From Bacteroidales bacterium UBA5281 (GTDB lineage: Bacteria > Bacteroidota > Bacteroidia > Bacteroidales > Lentimicrobiaceae), in assembly GCA_002410555.1 (NCBI GenBank), contig DHSR01000034.1, positions 1 to 48,089 on the forward strand: 48,089 nucleotides of DNA, written 5' to 3'. The translations under genes and the position numbers were made by a program. The notes beneath the pieces are model-generated. The model made no database searches, was not told where the DNA came from, and was given only the letters and a program-made list of their open reading frames with translations. Positions 8,901-17,350 of this stretch are shown here, piece by piece. Each line of letters opens with the position of its first letter. Within the stretch, counting starts at the first letter, position 1.

Positions 8901-8906
8901 GGGAAT

Positions 8907-8932
8907 GTTGAGTTGTTGAGTTGTTGAGTTGT
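8907..8932. repeat. Short tandem repeat (GTTGAGTT x3)
   Basis: Three perfect copies of the 8-mer GTTGAGTT start just after the stop of the OMPLA-like gene. Similar TTGTTGA-rich sequence lies in the 21.6-21.7 kb gap, also at a gene's 3' side. Confidence 0.7.
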
Positions 8933-9172
8933 ATTGCAGGGATCGCATGAACGGGTTCATCTTTAGGCTAAATAGCCCGCTTTAGATGGGGTTTCTTCGT
9001 AGTAAAATTAGCCTGTGGGGCTTCTTTACAGCAGAATGAATATAAATAAATTAAAAGGCTCAGAAAGCAATGACTATCTCAAAAGCAACACCAACAAGCG
9101 AACAGATAGTATTTATTGAAAAATTTAAAATATTTTGCCAGTAAGTTTTTTGTGGAATTTAATTTTATAAAA

Positions 9173-9835
9173 ATGAACAAAACTATTTTGAGAACCTTCT
9201 TTACACCTATAACAGCTGTAATCATCTCTTTACTTTTGTTTAAGCTACCATTAGGTTTAGGCTATTTTGCAACCATATTGGCGGCGTGTGTAGTGATGGT
9301 AGCCAGTGCTATAGAATTCAGAAAAGAAATGTTCAAATTTTTAGGGTTTCAACGAAAAGGACTAAAGATCAAAAACCTTTTAATAGTAGCCCCCGTAGTT
9401 TCAGGAGGTTTATTTCTGTTGTACTATTTTATACTTATTCCAACGGTAGGCTCCGTTACCGGACAGGAAATAGATTTTTCTGATTTACAATCTCTTAGGG
9501 GAAACCTGTTCGCCACATTGAGTGTTTTGCCTTTCATTTGGTTGTCGGCTGCTTTTGGGGAGGAAATTGTATGGAGAGGCTATTTTATGCGTCAATTTGC
9601 CAAATTTTTTGGAAACAGCAGATTAAGCCTGGTCCTGAATATACTGATCCTGGGAGCTTTTTTTGGTTTTTTTCATGCGTATCAAGGTATAACAGGCCAA
9701 ATCATTACCGGCATAATCGGTATGTTTCTGGCAATTGTTTTTTATATCCGTAAATACGATTTATGGTTTAATATTGCAATCCATGGCTTTTTTGATACCA
9801 TAGCTTTAGTACTTTTGTATAAGGGATGGATATAA
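9173..9835 (+). CDS. CPBP family intramembrane metalloprotease
   Basis: A 220-residue polytopic membrane protein of the CPBP (CAAX protease and bacteriocin-processing, ABI) family. The three signature motifs are present: EEIVWRGYF with the catalytic glutamate pair near residue 129, FGFFHAYQG with the second-motif histidine near 166, and HGFFD with the third-motif histidine near 204. About six hydrophobic helices surround them. The frame is open from a TTG at 9116, but the ATG at 9173 directly precedes the first basic and hydrophobic segment and gives normal family length. It is the first of four plus-strand genes with gaps of 47, 21 and 29 bp, so a transcriptional unit is likely. Confidence 0.87.
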   Translation: MNKTILRTFFTPITAVIISLLLFKLPLGLGYFATILAACVVMVASAIEFRKEMFKFLGFQRKGLKIKNLLIVAPVVSGGLFLLYYFILIPTVGSVTGQEIDFSDLQSLRGNLFATLSVLPFIWLSAAFGEEIVWRGYFMRQFAKFFGNSRLSLVLNILILGAFFGFFHAYQGITGQIITGIIGMFLAIVFYIRKYDLWFNIAIHGFFDTIALVLLYKGWI

Positions 9836-9882
9836 CTATTGGGGGCAAAAGGCCCGTGAATCATCATTAAAGCCCAAAAAAG

Positions 9883-10974
9883 ATGAAATACCTGTTTTCA
9901 ACCCTTATCTTCATACATGGAGCAATCCATTTGCTGGGATTTGTAAAAGCATTTAACCTGGCAAACATTCCGCAACTTTCAGCCCCTGTTTCAAAAGCTA
10001 CCGGTTTAATCTGGCTAATGGTATTTGTGCTGTTCATTGTTTCGGGTATAGCCTATCTTACAAAACACCAATGGTGGAGCATTGTGGCTTTCGTTGCCAT
10101 TATTCTTTCCACATTTCTGACCATTTTGGTTTGGAAAGACGCGAAGTTTGCAAGCATTCCCAACATAATCATTTTAGTGGTTGCCGGACTTTCCCTGTCC
10201 CAGGTTGTTTTCAACAAGAAGGTTTCGAATGAAATAGCACAGATTTTTGAGCAAAACGCTGGTTTGCAGGCTACAGAAGTTACAACAGAACGACTTGCTG
10301 TACTGCCATCACCGGTTGCAAAATGGTTGCAGGTTTCGGGTGTTGTGGGTAAAGAAGAAATCCATTCTGTTTGGCTAAAACAAAAAGCCAGAATAAAAAT
10401 GAAACCCGGACAGGAAAACTGGATTGAAGCAATAGCAGAACAATACTTCACCATAGAAAATCCCGCATTTGTTTGGAAAGTGAGTATGAACATGCCGCCA
10501 TTTATCAAAATAGCAGGTCGCGATATGTTCGTTGATGGAAAAGGGGAAATGCTAATAAAAATGTTTTCACTCGTGAATATTGTAAACGAAAAAGGAATGA
10601 AAATGGACGAAGGAACACTTCAACGTTATCTGGGCGAAATTGTGTGGTTCCCAACAGCCGCGTTGAGCCCGCACATCACCTGGGAGGAAATTGATGCTTT
10701 ATCGGCAAAAGCAACCATGGATTACAAGGGAACAAAGGGTTCGGGAACTTTTCACTTCAACGAAAATGGTGACTTTATCCGGTACAGCGCCCTCCGCTAC
10801 AAAGGCAACGAACCCAACGCAAAACGCTACGAATGGACAATTGATGTGAACGAACATGCAATTATGAATGGCGTGAAAATCCCTGTAGAAATGACCGCTA
10901 CCTGGAAGCTGGATGAAGGCGATTGGACGTGGTTAGAGTTTCAGATTAAAGAGATTAAATACAATTTCAATTAA
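9883..10974 (+). CDS. Membrane protein with C-terminal DUF6544/DUF6920-like domain
   Basis: A 363-residue protein with four N-terminal hydrophobic helices (about residues 3-22, 45-62, 70-88 and 95-113) and a soluble domain of about 240 residues. The block IVWFPTAALSPHITWEEID and later GDFIRYSALRY and VPVEMT-like strands resemble the DUF6544 (formerly DUF6920) family. Function is unknown to me. It lies 47 bp after the CPBP protease and 21 bp before the HExxH protein. The shared operon suggests a joint envelope role; this is inference. Confidence 0.65.
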   Translation: MKYLFSTLIFIHGAIHLLGFVKAFNLANIPQLSAPVSKATGLIWLMVFVLFIVSGIAYLTKHQWWSIVAFVAIILSTFLTILVWKDAKFASIPNIIILVVAGLSLSQVVFNKKVSNEIAQIFEQNAGLQATEVTTERLAVLPSPVAKWLQVSGVVGKEEIHSVWLKQKARIKMKPGQENWIEAIAEQYFTIENPAFVWKVSMNMPPFIKIAGRDMFVDGKGEMLIKMFSLVNIVNEKGMKMDEGTLQRYLGEIVWFPTAALSPHITWEEIDALSAKATMDYKGTKGSGTFHFNENGDFIRYSALRYKGNEPNAKRYEWTIDVNEHAIMNGVKIPVEMTATWKLDEGDWTWLEFQIKEIKYNFN

Positions 10975-10995
10975 ATCAATTTCAATAAGATACTT

Positions 10996-12168
10996 ATGAA
11001 AACGATTAAAAAAATATTTCGTTTAATTCTTAGAACAATAAAATGGGGAATGCTCTCAATTATTGCGCTGGCAATTCTTTCAGCCTTGTATAATCTTAGC
11101 CTTCCCAATAAATCAAAAGTTGTTGAGCAGCTGTCTTCGGAGGAAAAGGCATATATAGCGGAAACAGTGAATTTGCGTCGAAATTTGGGAAACGAAGTAT
11201 GGCCCGGATGGGGCGATTTCCCCATTCCTGTAATTGTTTACAATGAAGAATATGCTTTTTTAACCGGCATGTCCAATCCAGCGTCCGGATGGTACAAAAT
11301 GCCGGGCGGAGAACACCGGGGCAGTGATTGGGAGATGGTTAAAACAGACATGTTCAATGGCAAACCTTACTATCGTCAGGCATTGCCCAATCCAGATATT
11401 ACTCCTGAAAATTTTACGGTAAAAGTGGGAGACAGCTGGGTGTCCACCATGCAGACAAAAGAATATGCAGCGGTCCAGTTTTACAGGGGTTTTAAAAATG
11501 AACTTCCACCTGTATTGAATGCCATTTTTCCCTACAGGCTCTTTTGGCACATGCTGATGGGAAAACCCGAAACGTACATTGGTGGGATGGCACATGAAGC
11601 CTTCCATGCTTTTCAGGGAAATGAAGTTTATGAGAAGTTTGCTGCTTGTGAAAATGCAAGCCGTCTTTGTACAGATTATCCATGGGATGAAGCTGTAAAT
11701 GCTAACGGATGGGTGGAAGAAACCAATCTGTTACTCGATGCTTATACTGCCACCAACGATGAAACTTCCAAACAATTGCTTGCTGAGTTCATTGACAAAC
11801 GCAGGGAACGCAGAATAAATGCAAACCTTCCAATTGAGCAGATTCAATATGAACAAAAAAGGGAATGGATAGAAGGGTTAGCAAAATATGCCGAATTGGA
11901 AATTGGCTTAGTTGCGCAGGATAAGCAGGATTATTCCCCAATTGATGGGGTTAGAAAAATATCAGGATTTAAAAACTATAAAACCTGGTCGAAGTATGTT
12001 AGCCGGCAAATAACAGAAGTAAAAAGGGCAGCGAACCGTCCTGGCGAAAGTCGTTTTTATTATGGAGGAATGTTGCAGGCAGTAATTCTCGACCGGTTAA
12101 TGCCGGAGTGGAAAAATGAGGCTTTTGAGAATCAGGTTTACTTAGATGATTTACTCAAAAAAATCTAA
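10996..12168 (+). CDS. Membrane-anchored putative zinc metallopeptidase (HEAFH)
   Basis: A 390-residue protein with one N-terminal transmembrane helix (about residues 12-32) and a large domain expected on the periplasmic side. Near residue 200 GGMAHEAFHAFQGNEVYE contains a HExxH zinc-binding motif. Near residue 293, WIEGLAKYAELE resembles the glutamate-bearing helix (ExxAxYxE) that supplies the third zinc ligand in several peptidase clans. I cannot place it in a named family, so the protease call rests on these two motifs. It sits in the four-gene unit with a membrane protease and a peptidase-like hydrolase, which is compatible with a proteolytic role. Confidence 0.55.
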   Translation: MKTIKKIFRLILRTIKWGMLSIIALAILSALYNLSLPNKSKVVEQLSSEEKAYIAETVNLRRNLGNEVWPGWGDFPIPVIVYNEEYAFLTGMSNPASGWYKMPGGEHRGSDWEMVKTDMFNGKPYYRQALPNPDITPENFTVKVGDSWVSTMQTKEYAAVQFYRGFKNELPPVLNAIFPYRLFWHMLMGKPETYIGGMAHEAFHAFQGNEVYEKFAACENASRLCTDYPWDEAVNANGWVEETNLLLDAYTATNDETSKQLLAEFIDKRRERRINANLPIEQIQYEQKREWIEGLAKYAELEIGLVAQDKQDYSPIDGVRKISGFKNYKTWSKYVSRQITEVKRAANRPGESRFYYGGMLQAVILDRLMPEWKNEAFENQVYLDDLLKKI

Positions 12169-12197
12169 TAATATCAGATAAGATGAGCTCAGATTAA

Positions 12198-13322
12198 ATG
12201 GAACCAATCAGAAGTAAATTAAGTGATTTTAGTAAAACGAAAATCGTATTGATTGTTGGCATCGTTGGGATTACACTTTTAACCTTCTCTTGTAAGGAAA
12301 AAATCTCTGCGAAAAATATTGACCAGGAAATCATGGTTGATGTACCTGAATCTCAACTTTATGTTCGGGTTCGTGGAAATGCAGAAAAACCCTTGATTAT
12401 TAATTTGCATGGTGGCCCCGGCGGTTATTCCGGGATAGATATAAAACTAATGGAACCGGGGATGGAAGACAAATTTCTAATCGCGTACCTCGACCAGCGG
12501 GGTTGCGGTAAATCGTTGGCAAGTTCCGATTCTTCGAGGCTTAATGTAGAACAGTACATTGAGGATTTGGATATTGTGATTGACAGTTTAATGAATAGAT
12601 ACAATAAAAAACAGGTTAACCTTATGGGAAGTTCTTGGGGAGGAATGTATGGTTTTCTATATATGTTGTCGCATCAGGAAAAAATTAATTCGTATGCATG
12701 TATTGATGGCAAGGTAAATAGCCACTATCAAAACCATTCTTTAATAGATTATGAAATTAAAAAAGCAAATGAATTATTGCAAACAGATATTTCTGATTCA
12801 AAAAGAATTGAGCTCAAATTTATTGTAAGTGAACTGAAGCGTATTGAGAAAAGCAATTTTGAACACTTTCATACCGATGTAAACTGGATGAAACACGAAG
12901 TGCCGCCAAAACTTGGGTTTAATGCTTATTTTGCAGATACTTCAAAGATTATTTCATTTAAAGATGTTTTGCAGGATACTGCCTTAATGAATTTAATGAA
13001 ATACACCAAAGAAGAATATGCCCGGGTGGGTAAAAAGGCAGAAACAGTGAACCGGGCCTTTCGCAATAATGCCGCTTATAATAACATAAATATTGAACCT
13101 GAACTCGCGAAAATTAAAACGCCAACTGTTGTCATTCAAGGCGACCAGGATTATGTTGTAGGTCTTGGCCATGCCGGATTAATTTACGATGCACTTTCTG
13201 GCTTATCTTCTGAGAATAAAGAACTGCACATTTTGCCAAATACCGGCCATTGCCCTGCAATAGAAAGCCCGGAAGAATTAGCTGAAATTTTGATACTGTT
13301 TTTCTCAAAACATGCTAATTAG
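12198..13322 (+). CDS. Alpha/beta hydrolase, proline iminopeptidase-like (S33), lipoprotein
   Basis: A 374-residue alpha/beta hydrolase. Oxyanion motif HGGPGG lies near residue 71, DQRGCGKS near 98, the nucleophile elbow GSSWGGMYG near 147, the acid in GDQDYVV near 314 and the histidine in NTGHCPAIESPEE near 350. This order and the HGGPG/DQRG pair are typical of proline iminopeptidase-like S33 enzymes. A hydrophobic segment ending LLTFSCKEK looks like a lipobox, so the enzyme is probably anchored as a lipoprotein, although about 18 polar residues precede it. It is the last gene of the four-gene unit starting with the CPBP protease. Confidence 0.82.
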   Translation: MEPIRSKLSDFSKTKIVLIVGIVGITLLTFSCKEKISAKNIDQEIMVDVPESQLYVRVRGNAEKPLIINLHGGPGGYSGIDIKLMEPGMEDKFLIAYLDQRGCGKSLASSDSSRLNVEQYIEDLDIVIDSLMNRYNKKQVNLMGSSWGGMYGFLYMLSHQEKINSYACIDGKVNSHYQNHSLIDYEIKKANELLQTDISDSKRIELKFIVSELKRIEKSNFEHFHTDVNWMKHEVPPKLGFNAYFADTSKIISFKDVLQDTALMNLMKYTKEEYARVGKKAETVNRAFRNNAAYNNINIEPELAKIKTPTVVIQGDQDYVVGLGHAGLIYDALSGLSSENKELHILPNTGHCPAIESPEELAEILILFFSKHAN

Positions 13323-13359
13323 GGAATTAATAAAATCGTAACAAAAAATAAAGGAGATC

Positions 13360-13530
13360 ATAGTATGGACCCATTTAGTGTATCTTAATTCAAAGGCCAG
13401 GGAGTTGGAAAATCTAATAGATGGAAAGAAAAAGATGCTTGTTCGTGGATCCATGGGGCAAAAATTGCCTTATGGACGGGTGAATAAAGCCGATATTTTG
13501 TTTTTTAGCGAAAATAAAAGAGACTTGTGA
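13360..13530 (+). pseudogene. Fragment of an ASCH/PUA-like small protein gene without a normal start
   Basis: The frame from 13360 to a TGA at 13528-13530 encodes about 56 residues, including WTHLVYLNSKARELENLI, GKKKMLVRG and KLPYGRVNKADILFF. The arrangement 'x-GKK-x-x-x-RG ... GRVxxxDxLFF' resembles the first half of an ASCH-type fold (RNA-binding, PUA-like), where full proteins continue well past this point. A good AGGAG lies at 13352-13356, but the codon at the expected start position is ATA. The missing ATG and short length suggest a decayed remnant. Family assignment is by pattern only. Confidence 0.4.
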
Positions 13531-13744
13531 AAGGGAAGCAATTCTTTAAGCATTTAAGCATTGCATCTCATAGTTAAAAACAAATCCAACCATTACAATT
13601 CCCTGGGCTACATTTCCGACAAACACAGGTCTCTATTTTATCTCTCATTTAAGACTGCCTGCCATTTTTTTCTCACACCGGCATCCACAGTTGTTATTAT
13701 TTGTATTTTGCGCATTGAAACAGAAGATTACAAATAAAAATATT

Positions 13745-14734
13745 ATGCAAAAAAAGGAGATCAAATGTATAGCTGTGCTTACATCGGGCGGCGATGCACC
13801 GGGTATGAATGCTGCGATTAGGGCAGTAACGCGTGCTGCATTGGCAAATAAGATAGAAGTTTATGGCATAAATTACGGTTTTCATGGAATGATAGAAAGC
13901 GATTTTGTGAAACTGTATTATGAAGATATTGGCGGTATCATTGGTTTGGGTGGAACAATACTTAAAACAGCACGGTGCAAAGAATTTGCGACTTATGAGG
14001 GCAGGGAAAAAGCATATAAAAACCTACAAGAAAGGCACATAGAAGGTGTTGTGGTTATTGGAGGGGATGGTTCATTTAAAGGAGCTGCCTGTTTTACTTC
14101 CGAGTTCGACATCCCTTTTATCGGGATACCCGGAACAATCGATAATGACATTAATGGCACGGATTACACCATTGGGTTCGATACTGCCCTGAACACTGTG
14201 GTTAGGGCTGTAGACAAAATAAAGGATACGGCCAGGTCTCACGGTCGGATATTTTTTATTGAGTCCATGGGTCGCGAAGCCGGGCTGCTTGCCTTGGGAA
14301 GCGGGCTTGCCTGTGGGGCTGAAGTTATCCTCATCCCCGAAGTTATGGAGCAGGAAGAAGAACTGGACAGGTTTATTCAAAAAGGCATTATAGATAAAAA
14401 AACCAGTGGAATCATTATGGTTGCAGAAGGATACAAAACTGGTGGTGCAATGAAAATTGCAGAAAGGGTCAAAGAAAAACATCCCGATATCGAAGCCAGG
14501 GTGTCAATCCTGGGCCACATTCAGCGCGGCGGCAGCCCAACGGCACAAGACCGGATTGCTGCCACACGAATGGGAGTAGCGGCCGTTGATAGTTTACTCG
14601 CAGGGAAGAAAAATTTAATGATCGGATTAAAAAATCATGCTATAGTGGAAGTCCCCTTTGGCCTGACAGAGAAGGCTTATCGTCCGATAAACAGCGAATT
14701 TGTGCGCATTCAGAAAGTAATCACCCGCATTTGA
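13745..14734 (+). CDS. pfkA: ATP-dependent 6-phosphofructokinase
   Basis: Phosphorylates fructose 6-phosphate to fructose 1,6-bisphosphate, the committed step of glycolysis. The 329-residue product is full length. Motifs in order: LTSGGDAPGMNAAIRA at the N-terminus, the nucleotide site GGDGSFKGA, the catalytic PGTIDNDINGTDYTIGFDTA, MGREAGLLA for substrate binding, and HIQRGGSPTAQDR. The GGDGS form (glycine after the aspartate) is that of ATP-dependent rather than pyrophosphate-dependent enzymes. The ATG at 13745 was chosen because the upstream extension is hydrophobic and unlike the family. The gene is preceded by over 400 bp of non-coding sequence and is probably transcribed alone. Confidence 0.96.
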   Translation: MQKKEIKCIAVLTSGGDAPGMNAAIRAVTRAALANKIEVYGINYGFHGMIESDFVKLYYEDIGGIIGLGGTILKTARCKEFATYEGREKAYKNLQERHIEGVVVIGGDGSFKGAACFTSEFDIPFIGIPGTIDNDINGTDYTIGFDTALNTVVRAVDKIKDTARSHGRIFFIESMGREAGLLALGSGLACGAEVILIPEVMEQEEELDRFIQKGIIDKKTSGIIMVAEGYKTGGAMKIAERVKEKHPDIEARVSILGHIQRGGSPTAQDRIAATRMGVAAVDSLLAGKKNLMIGLKNHAIVEVPFGLTEKAYRPINSEFVRIQKVITRI

Positions 14735-14880
14735 AAATGTTGGTATAAAGTGTTATTTCCCAGCCGGAAAGATGATACGCAATCCTGATAATAGCATTAC
14801 ATTAGCGCTTCATTGTCGCACATATGGCTTTAATGCGGAAAATCCTGCCTATATTTACCCCATCAACCAATTTTAGTAAA

Positions 14881-16446
14881 ATGAAAAACTTTATTTTTAT
14901 CTCTCTTGCTACTTCCCTGGCGTTTTTAATTGCCTGTTCGCCGAATAAAAAACAATCCGAAGAGCTTCCGCGCGTTACCATTTGTGGGCTGGCTATAGAA
15001 TCTAGTACCTTTTCACCGGCGCAAACCACCGAGGAGGCTTTCCGGGTACGCCGCGGAGAGGAAGTGTTTTCATATTACCCTTTCCTTTCGCCAGATTCGG
15101 TTGACCGCAGCCGGGCAGTCTGGTTTCCTACCCTGCGCGGACATGCCATCCCCGGCGGAATTGTAACCCGTGAAGCTTATGAATCACTGGTTAACGAAAC
15201 CCTTGAACTGCTTAAAAAAGATATGCCCTACGATGGTATCTTTTTCGATATCCACGGCGCCATGAGCGTGGTTGGCCTGGACGATCCGGAGGGAGATTTT
15301 ATTACCCGCATACGCGAAGTGGTGGGAAAAGAACCCATCATCTCCACTTGTATGGACTTGCATGGAAATGTGAGCAAGCGACTGGCGGAAAACACCGATT
15401 TAATTACCTGCTTCCGCCTGGCTCCGCACGAGGATGCGCTGGAATCAAAACAACGCGCACTGGAAAATTTGCTTGACAGGTTGGAAAACGGAAAAGGGAA
15501 ACCGGCCTACAAAGCCTGGATTCCTGTCCCCATTTTGTTGCCCGGCGAAAAAACCAGCACCCGCATTGAGCCCGCAAAAAGTTTGTATGCCCAGGTGGAG
15601 CCTATTTCTGCCCGCGAGGGCATTATTGATGCCGCCATCTGGATTGGTTACGCCTGGGCCGATGAGCCCCGCAACCAGGGCGTGGTAATGGTTACCGGTG
15701 ATGATAAGGATGCCGTTGCCGGCGCTGCCGAAGAGCTTGCCACCGCATTCTGGAAGGTGAGGAACGAATTTGAATTTGTTGCTCCTGTGGCTCCCCTTGA
15801 TGAATGTCTGGATATGGCCATTGCCAGCAAGGTTCATCCTTTTATTATCAGCGATATGGGCGATAACCCAACCGCAGGTGGAGCCGGAGATGTTACCTGG
15901 ACACTTACCGAAATACTCGCCCGCCCGGAGTTTAAGAAGGAAAATGGTCCATCTCTGATTTATGCCTCACTTCCCGGTCCGGACTTTATCGAAAAAGCGG
16001 TTGCAGCCGGAGTTGGCAAGCACGTGGAAGGTTTTGCAGGTGCCGACATTGACGCCCGTTATGCACCGCCCGTTAAGCTTTCGGGAATTGTAAAAGCCAT
16101 TGAGCACGGTGATGCCTCCGCCGAAACCGAAGTGGTTGTTCAGGTGGGTAGTGTAAAGGTGATTGTCACCAAAAAGCGCAAACCGTATCACTACGAAAAA
16201 GAATTTACCCGCCTGGGATTGAACCCTCGCGAAACAGACATTGTGGTAGTGAAAATTGGCTATCTGGTACCCGAACTTTACGATATGCGGGCTGACTGGA
16301 TTATGGCGCAAACACCCGGTGGCGTTGATCAGGATTTGGAACGGCTTGGCTACAAACGCATCAACCGCCCCATGTTTCCCCTGGATAAAGATATGGCAGA
16401 CCCGGATCTGAAGGCAAGGTTGATCAGGTCGTCGGGGGAATTGTAG
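14881..16446 (+). CDS. M81 family (MlrC-like) metallopeptidase, lipoprotein
   Basis: A 521-residue protein related to MlrC, the microcystin-degrading M81 peptidase family. A lipoprotein signal ends LAFLIACSPNKK. Family blocks follow: IESSTFSPAQT near residue 40, GGIVTREAY, DGIFFDIHGAM near residue 120 and CMDLHGN near 160 (predicted metal-binding Asp/His residues), the conserved ISDMGDNPTAGGAGDVT near 325, and a C-terminal domain. Family members are found well beyond cyanotoxin degraders, so the substrate is not predicted. The ATG at 14881 directly precedes the signal peptide and is preferred over an upstream in-frame ATG at 14824. Confidence 0.85.
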   Translation: MKNFIFISLATSLAFLIACSPNKKQSEELPRVTICGLAIESSTFSPAQTTEEAFRVRRGEEVFSYYPFLSPDSVDRSRAVWFPTLRGHAIPGGIVTREAYESLVNETLELLKKDMPYDGIFFDIHGAMSVVGLDDPEGDFITRIREVVGKEPIISTCMDLHGNVSKRLAENTDLITCFRLAPHEDALESKQRALENLLDRLENGKGKPAYKAWIPVPILLPGEKTSTRIEPAKSLYAQVEPISAREGIIDAAIWIGYAWADEPRNQGVVMVTGDDKDAVAGAAEELATAFWKVRNEFEFVAPVAPLDECLDMAIASKVHPFIISDMGDNPTAGGAGDVTWTLTEILARPEFKKENGPSLIYASLPGPDFIEKAVAAGVGKHVEGFAGADIDARYAPPVKLSGIVKAIEHGDASAETEVVVQVGSVKVIVTKKRKPYHYEKEFTRLGLNPRETDIVVVKIGYLVPELYDMRADWIMAQTPGGVDQDLERLGYKRINRPMFPLDKDMADPDLKARLIRSSGEL

Positions 16447-16565
16447 GAGGAGAAGGATAGTGCAATCGGGCGTATTGGCCTTTGGATAAATGCTCTTTTT
16501 TACGCCTTTTTAGGGTAGAAAGTCGTGATTAATATTATAGCTGCCTCTCAAAACGGCTGGCTTTT

Positions 16566-17198
16566 TTATTGTTCGAGTCGATTTATTTCTGTTCTGATTT
16601 CGTCAATTACTTCAGTATTCATTATCACCTTCTTGCCATTACCTTTTGAAGAAAAAATGTAGAACACTTTACCACCGAAATCTTTTTCAAATTTTTTGTG
16701 CGTTTTTAGTTGCAAGCCTTTTTCTTTAAAAATTTGAGCTAACTGTATCCCTTGATTTACAGGCTTAATCTGTAATCCAATAAATTTATCATTTATTTTA
16801 ATAAAGAAGTCAACATTGAATAGCCTGTCCCATTTGTCGGGTGCGGGTTCTATCTTGTAACCAAGTTCTTGTTCAAGTTGACCATAAATAGTTTTTATCT
16901 CTGTCCAATATCCATCAAAGGTTCTGTCAATCACCAGCTGAAGCATATAATCTATGCAATCTTTTTCAGTGATTTCTTCTACTTCTGCTGAAATTACTTC
17001 CGTTATCTTGATATAAAGCCTCTTACCAAGTTCAATAATATGCTCCCTTGAACGGACTTTAGAAAAGTAGAAGTCACGCCATTCTTCTATGGTTTTTGGT
17101 TCACATTGTCTTATGCTTTCAGAGGTTGGCCCAACATTCCGTTTAAAGTTTAGTTGGAAGCGATTCATCGCGCTATTTAATATCCACTCTTTTGCCAT
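16566..17198 (-). CDS. MjaI-like type II restriction endonuclease
   Basis: A 210-residue protein resembling the MjaI restriction endonuclease family, whose founder cuts CTAG. The N-terminal block EWILNSAMNRFQLNFKRNVG and the segment PKTIEEWRDFYF agree with my recollection of that family. The candidate PD-(D/E)xK core is VDFFIKINDKFIGLQIK near residues 135-155, with QxK in place of ExK. It lies 152 bp downstream of a TSPPYW methyltransferase on the same strand, the expected partner. Target specificity is inferred from the family and has not been shown. Confidence 0.68.
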   Translation of the reverse strand: MAKEWILNSAMNRFQLNFKRNVGPTSESIRQCEPKTIEEWRDFYFSKVRSREHIIELGKRLYIKITEVISAEVEEITEKDCIDYMLQLVIDRTFDGYWTEIKTIYGQLEQELGYKIEPAPDKWDRLFNVDFFIKINDKFIGLQIKPVNQGIQLAQIFKEKGLQLKTHKKFEKDFGGKVFYIFSSKGNGKKVIMNTEVIDEIRTEINRLEQ

Positions 17199-17350
17199 TA
17201 TATTTGAGTATCAAAGTTGTTTCTGTTTCCGGGTGCCATTCCAATTCCAATTTCGAAATCAAAGCTGCTGATGAAATAGGGTTTATATTCAAATGACGCT
17301 CATAGGATTATTCCTATTTGTATTTCGTATAGCTCCGACCCAATTTTTCA

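Noticed and set aside
9070..9144. A 24-codon plus-strand frame before the CPBP gene
   Set aside because: Too short, no recognisable motif; chance is likely.
16541..16566. Hairpin followed by six T residues after the M81 peptidase gene
   Set aside because: The stem has only three base pairs, then a mismatch and a bulge; too weak to call a terminator.
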